DNA of 9,459 nucleotides from an uncultured Clostridia bacterium (lineage in GTDB: Bacteria; Bacillota; Clostridia; Christensenellales; Borkfalkiaceae): assembly GCA_944369635.1 (NCBI GenBank), contig CALVXL010000160.1, positions 1 through 9,459 of the forward strand. Reading direction: 5' to 3'. Under the pieces are notes generated by a model that saw only the letters and a list, made by a program, of their open reading frames with translations, searched no databases and was not told the DNA's origin. Position numbers and translations under genes: made by a program. Of this stretch, positions 6,524-9,459 are shown piece after piece (the stretch's first letter is position 1; each line of letters starts with the position of its first letter).

Positions 6524-7342
6524 ATGATAGGAAAAGTATTTGACCGCATTCAGTCGGTGCGGCCTGTCGCTACCAAAACGGAAAAAAAACTCATAGATCA
6601 TATTTGCCGGATCGATAAAAAGGAGCTGATCTATCTGTCGATCACGGACTTGGCGGATATGCTCGGCGTGGCGGAAGCAACGATCTTGCGGTTCTGCCGC
6701 AAACTGGAGTTCAAAGGTTTTCAGGACTTCAAGCTGCATCTCAGCCAGGATATTGTTTCGGAAAACGAGGAAGTGCAAGGCATTCCGCAAAGTATTGCCG
6801 AACAGATGATCGGCGCCATCAAAGAAACCCGCGAGCAAATCGATTATCAGAAATGTCTGGAAATTGCCGATCTTATCATCGGAGCGCGGAAAGCATGTGT
6901 TTTTGCGGTGGGTAATTCCACTATCGCCACGCACGAAGCCAAAAACAGGCTGATGAAAGCGGGCATCAATCTGGAAAACTCCTGCGACGTGCACAATCAA
7001 GCGATCATTACCGCCAATCTGGGTAAAGAGGATCTGCTCATTCTGGTCAGTGTGAGCGGGAGTACGAAGGACATCATTCATCTTGCCGAAATCGGCAAGG
7101 AAAACGGCACGCCCATCGTGGTCATCACCAACTATTCCAAATCTCCGCTCGCGAAATATGCCGATTACGTGCTGCTTTCCTGCAGAAAGGAAGCGGCTTA
7201 CGAAGGCGGTTCGCTTGCGACCGTGGTCGCGCAGTCATATATCATCGATGTGCTCTGCACCGCGGTGTTCGAGCGGATCGGCAGCGAGGCGAAACGCAAG
7301 GCCATTAAGGCGAGCAACGCCGTTTCGGATAAATCTGTATAG
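6524..7342 (+). CDS. RpiR/MurR-family transcriptional regulator (HTH plus SIS domain)
   Basis: A 272-residue cytoplasmic DNA-binding regulator. Residues about 1-76 are the RpiR-type helix-turn-helix: KTEKKLIDHI at 18-27, SITDLADMLGVAEATILRFC at 39-58 (the helix-turn-helix core), then KLEFKGFQDFKLHL at 60-73. Residues about 105-255 are a SIS sugar-phosphate-binding domain, with VGNSTIA at 129-135 and SVSGSTKD at 176-183 forming the phosphate-binding loops, and ITNYSKSPLAKYAD at 201-214. In this family the SIS domain senses a phosphosugar that changes DNA binding. Here the signal would plausibly be a product of the ROK kinase or an intermediate of mannose or amino-sugar metabolism. The gene has its own extended -10 promoter and a nearby palindrome, so autoregulation is likely. 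It is followed after 12 nt by the alpha-mannosidase gene, so the two are probably co-transcribed. Whether it represses or activates cannot be told from the sequence. Confidence 0.93.
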   Translation: MIGKVFDRIQSVRPVATKTEKKLIDHICRIDKKELIYLSITDLADMLGVAEATILRFCRKLEFKGFQDFKLHLSQDIVSENEEVQGIPQSIAEQMIGAIKETREQIDYQKCLEIADLIIGARKACVFAVGNSTIATHEAKNRLMKAGINLENSCDVHNQAIITANLGKEDLLILVSVSGSTKDIIHLAEIGKENGTPIVVITNYSKSPLAKYADYVLLSCRKEAAYEGGSLATVVAQSYIIDVLCTAVFERIGSEAKRKAIKASNAVSDKSV

Positions 7343-7354
7343 GATAGAATTATT

Positions 7355-9459
7355 ATGTTTAATTTAAAACAACTGGAACGATTGGCTTCCAAGATAGAGC
7401 GGTTGGCGGATGTTTACGAGCCGTTTGTCGCTTTGTCGCGCACTCCGCTTTCTGTAAAACTTCTCTCCGACGGCGAGGAAATCCCCGTTTCGGAAGGTTT
7501 TATGTGGGGCGGAGATTTTGTTTACGCGAATTTCGAATGCACCGTTCCCGATATGCCCCGTCCGCTCTGGTTGGAATGCGATACCGACGGGGTGGAACAT
7601 CTCATTCTTGCCGACGGCAAGCCCCTCGACATGACCGATTGGGCGCGCGGCATCGGCACGCCCTCGGAAAGGTTACATCGCTTTGTGGACCTTCAAGACG
7701 TGCCGAACGGAACGAAATTGCGGATAGAGGCATACGCGGGGCATACGATGTACGGGACCATGCCGTATGACGGTAAAACGACTTTCGGTTGGTCGGGTTA
7801 CCGTGAAAAATGCATATTCCACGGTATTTATGCCGTGGTGCCGGACATTCAATTACATGAATTTCTTCTGAAACTGCGCCTGTTGCTTTCTTATTATCAT
7901 AGCGGAGAAAGCCCGTGGCGCAAAGGCGGCGAGTTTTGCGCGTTTGAAAAATTGTTCCGCGTACTGTCTTTGTTGCCCGAGCGTCCGCAAAAAGAGTCCG
8001 TTGCGCAAGCTGCGGCGGTGCTCGACAAATATTTTTCGGTGAAAGCGCCGCGCCCGCAAAGTCCTTACGTAGGGCTTATCGGGCACAGTCATCTCGATAC
8101 GGCGTGGCTCTGGCCGGTGGAAGAAACGAAGCACAAAGCGGTTCGTACGGCTGTCAACGCGGTGCGCCTTATAGAAAAATACCCACGCTATACCTTTATC
8201 ATGTCCAGCGTGCTCTACATGGATTGGATACGCAAAAGTTATTCCGACCTTTTTTCCCGTATCAAAGCCTGCGTGAAAGAGGGCAGGTTCGAGCCGAACG
8301 GCGCGGCTTGGGTGGAGTGCGATTGTAATCTCACGGGCGGGGAGGCTCTTATCCGCCAGTTTACGCGCGGGCAGAAATTTCTTAAAGAACATTTCGATTA
8401 CAGCGCGGATACTTTCTGGCTTCCCGATACGTTCGGTTACAGCGGCGCTTTACCGCAAATCATGCGCGGTTGCGGCGTGCAGTATTTTCTTACCACAAAA
8501 CTGAGCTGGAATGATACCAACCGCTTTCCTTACGATTCTTTCCGTTGGAGAGGCATTGACGGAACGGAAGTTATCGCGCATTTCAACACGACGCATACGC
8601 CGGCAGATCCCCGCACCGTATATGCACGGCTGGACGGCGCGATGAACAAACATCTTTGCGACTGTGCGCTCATTGCCTATGGTTACGGCGACGGGGGCGG
8701 CGGACCGGATGAAGATATGGTGCGTACGGCGCTGTACACGGAAGATACGTTCCGCGACGCGCGCGTGGAGCATACGACCGTCAGTGCGTTTATGAAAAAA
8801 TTATCTTCTCGAAAACTGCCCGTGTATGCGGGGGAATTATATCTCGAACTGCATCGCGGCACGCTAACCATGCACCACGACATCAAACGGAACAACCGCA
8901 AACTGGAAATTTCCCTGCACGACGCGGAATTCCTTTCTGCCGTTTCCGACGGCGGACCGACGGTCGCGGAAACGCAAAAATGGTGGGACGTACTGCTGCT
9001 TAATCAGTTTCACGATATTTTGCCGGGCACGTGTATCGCAAAAGTCAACGATATCGCAAGGGCGGAGGTTTCAAAAGCTCTTGCGGAATGCGAAGCATAC
9101 GTGCGTCAGGAGGGACGGCCGTACGTCAACACCCTTTCTTTTAACAGAGAAGAGACGTTGGAAACGGAAAACGGAGAGCAGACGTATACCGATTTCGACG
9201 GAAAAAAGCACGCGCTCGGCAGGTATTCTTTTGCCGCGTTTGCGGAAGGGAAAAGAATAACAGGAAATACAAAAAGTCCGTTTTCCTATAAAAACGGCGT
9301 GCTGAAAACGCCTTTCGGAAAGGTGAAAATAGAAAACGGGCGCATTGCGTCCTATATTTGCGGCGGCAGGGAAATCGCGGACGGTTTGCTTAACGATCTG
9401 CGTATCTGCGAGGACGTTCCCCGTCTTTGGGATAACTGGGATATCGACGCCGATCTTCC
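7355..9459 (+). CDS. GH38 alpha-mannosidase, 5' part (runs off the window)
   Basis: An exo-acting, metal-dependent alpha-mannosidase. The frame is open from ATG 7355 to the end of the window: 701 codons with no stop or frameshift. This is the first ATG after the in-frame TAG of the regulator gene, with AGGA at 7341-7344 as a modest ribosome binding site. An N-terminal domain (about 1-235) precedes the catalytic domain. GHSHLDTAWLWP at 243-254 supplies zinc ligands H246 and D248. LPDTFGYSGALPQI holds D358, the expected catalytic nucleophile and zinc ligand. NQFHDILPGT holds H553, the expected fourth zinc ligand. All four key residues are present, so the enzyme should be active. No signal peptide is visible (it begins MFNLKQLERLASKIERLAD), so it should act in the cytoplasm on imported mannosides. 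Bacterial GH38 enzymes are usually about 850-1,050 residues, so the C-terminal beta domain is mostly beyond the window. Linkage specificity (alpha-1,2/1,3/1,6, or GlcNAc-linked mannose) is not readable here. Confidence 0.95.
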   Translation, partial: MFNLKQLERLASKIERLADVYEPFVALSRTPLSVKLLSDGEEIPVSEGFMWGGDFVYANFECTVPDMPRPLWLECDTDGVEHLILADGKPLDMTDWARGIGTPSERLHRFVDLQDVPNGTKLRIEAYAGHTMYGTMPYDGKTTFGWSGYREKCIFHGIYAVVPDIQLHEFLLKLRLLLSYYHSGESPWRKGGEFCAFEKLFRVLSLLPERPQKESVAQAAAVLDKYFSVKAPRPQSPYVGLIGHSHLDTAWLWPVEETKHKAVRTAVNAVRLIEKYPRYTFIMSSVLYMDWIRKSYSDLFSRIKACVKEGRFEPNGAAWVECDCNLTGGEALIRQFTRGQKFLKEHFDYSADTFWLPDTFGYSGALPQIMRGCGVQYFLTTKLSWNDTNRFPYDSFRWRGIDGTEVIAHFNTTHTPADPRTVYARLDGAMNKHLCDCALIAYGYGDGGGGPDEDMVRTALYTEDTFRDARVEHTTVSAFMKKLSSRKLPVYAGELYLELHRGTLTMHHDIKRNNRKLEISLHDAEFLSAVSDGGPTVAETQKWWDVLLLNQFHDILPGTCIAKVNDIARAEVSKALAECEAYVRQEGRPYVNTLSFNREETLETENGEQTYTDFDGKKHALGRYSFAAFAEGKRITGNTKSPFSYKNGVLKTPFGKVKIENGRIASYICGGREIADGLLNDLRICEDVPRLWDNWDIDADL

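Noticed and set aside
9303..9316. TGAAAACGCCTTTC, resembling a catabolite-responsive (cre) site
   Set aside because: It lies deep inside the mannosidase coding sequence and misses the consensus at several fixed positions in its right half; chance in coding DNA is the better explanation.

Overview
The window holds seven protein-coding genes, all on the + strand and tightly packed. Together they read as a carbohydrate uptake and catabolism locus of a Gram-positive, Clostridia-type Bacillota. The pointers to such a host are strong GGAGG-type Shine-Dalgarno sites, a lipoprotein solute-binding protein, permeases of the LplB/YtcP (YtcQ-LplB-YtcP) type, a sigma-A-like promoter, and moderately GC-rich coding sequence with AT-rich control regions. 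A finer placement (for example an uncultured gut clostridial lineage) is a guess the sequence alone cannot settle.

Layout: (1) 1-624 is the 3' end of a larger, probably extracellular protein with an Ig-like (DUF5011-like) module and an unrecognised C-terminal domain. (2) A short gap follows with a very stable GC-rich hairpin and no U-tract. (3) 684-6430 is a tight run of five genes: lipoprotein solute-binding protein, two membrane permeases, a ROK-family sugar kinase and an FAD-dependent oxidoreductase. Neighbours are separated by 1 nt or overlap by 4 or 14 nt, so they are almost certainly one translationally coupled operon. (4) 6431-6523 is a 93-nt control region with a perfect 15-bp palindrome, an extended -10 promoter with a 17-bp spacer, and a strong ribosome binding site. 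(5) 6524-9459 is an RpiR-family regulator with HTH and SIS domains, followed 12 nt later by a GH38 alpha-mannosidase that runs off the window (701 codons visible, no stop).

How the parts probably work together (inference): the lipoprotein captures a mannose-containing oligosaccharide or glycan fragment and the two permeases import it. No ATPase gene is present, so a shared MsmX-type ATPase encoded elsewhere would power uptake. The GH38 enzyme has no visible signal peptide and would release mannose in the cytoplasm. The ROK protein would phosphorylate a released sugar, and the RpiR protein would sense a sugar phosphate and control its own promoter and perhaps the operon upstream. The flavoprotein has no obvious place in a standard mannoside pathway and is the main unexplained component. 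The ROK protein also departs from the family consensus at a sugar-contacting position, which hints at an unusual substrate. I found no rRNA, tRNA, CRISPR array, insertion sequence or other mobile element, and no gene-free stretch over 300 nt.
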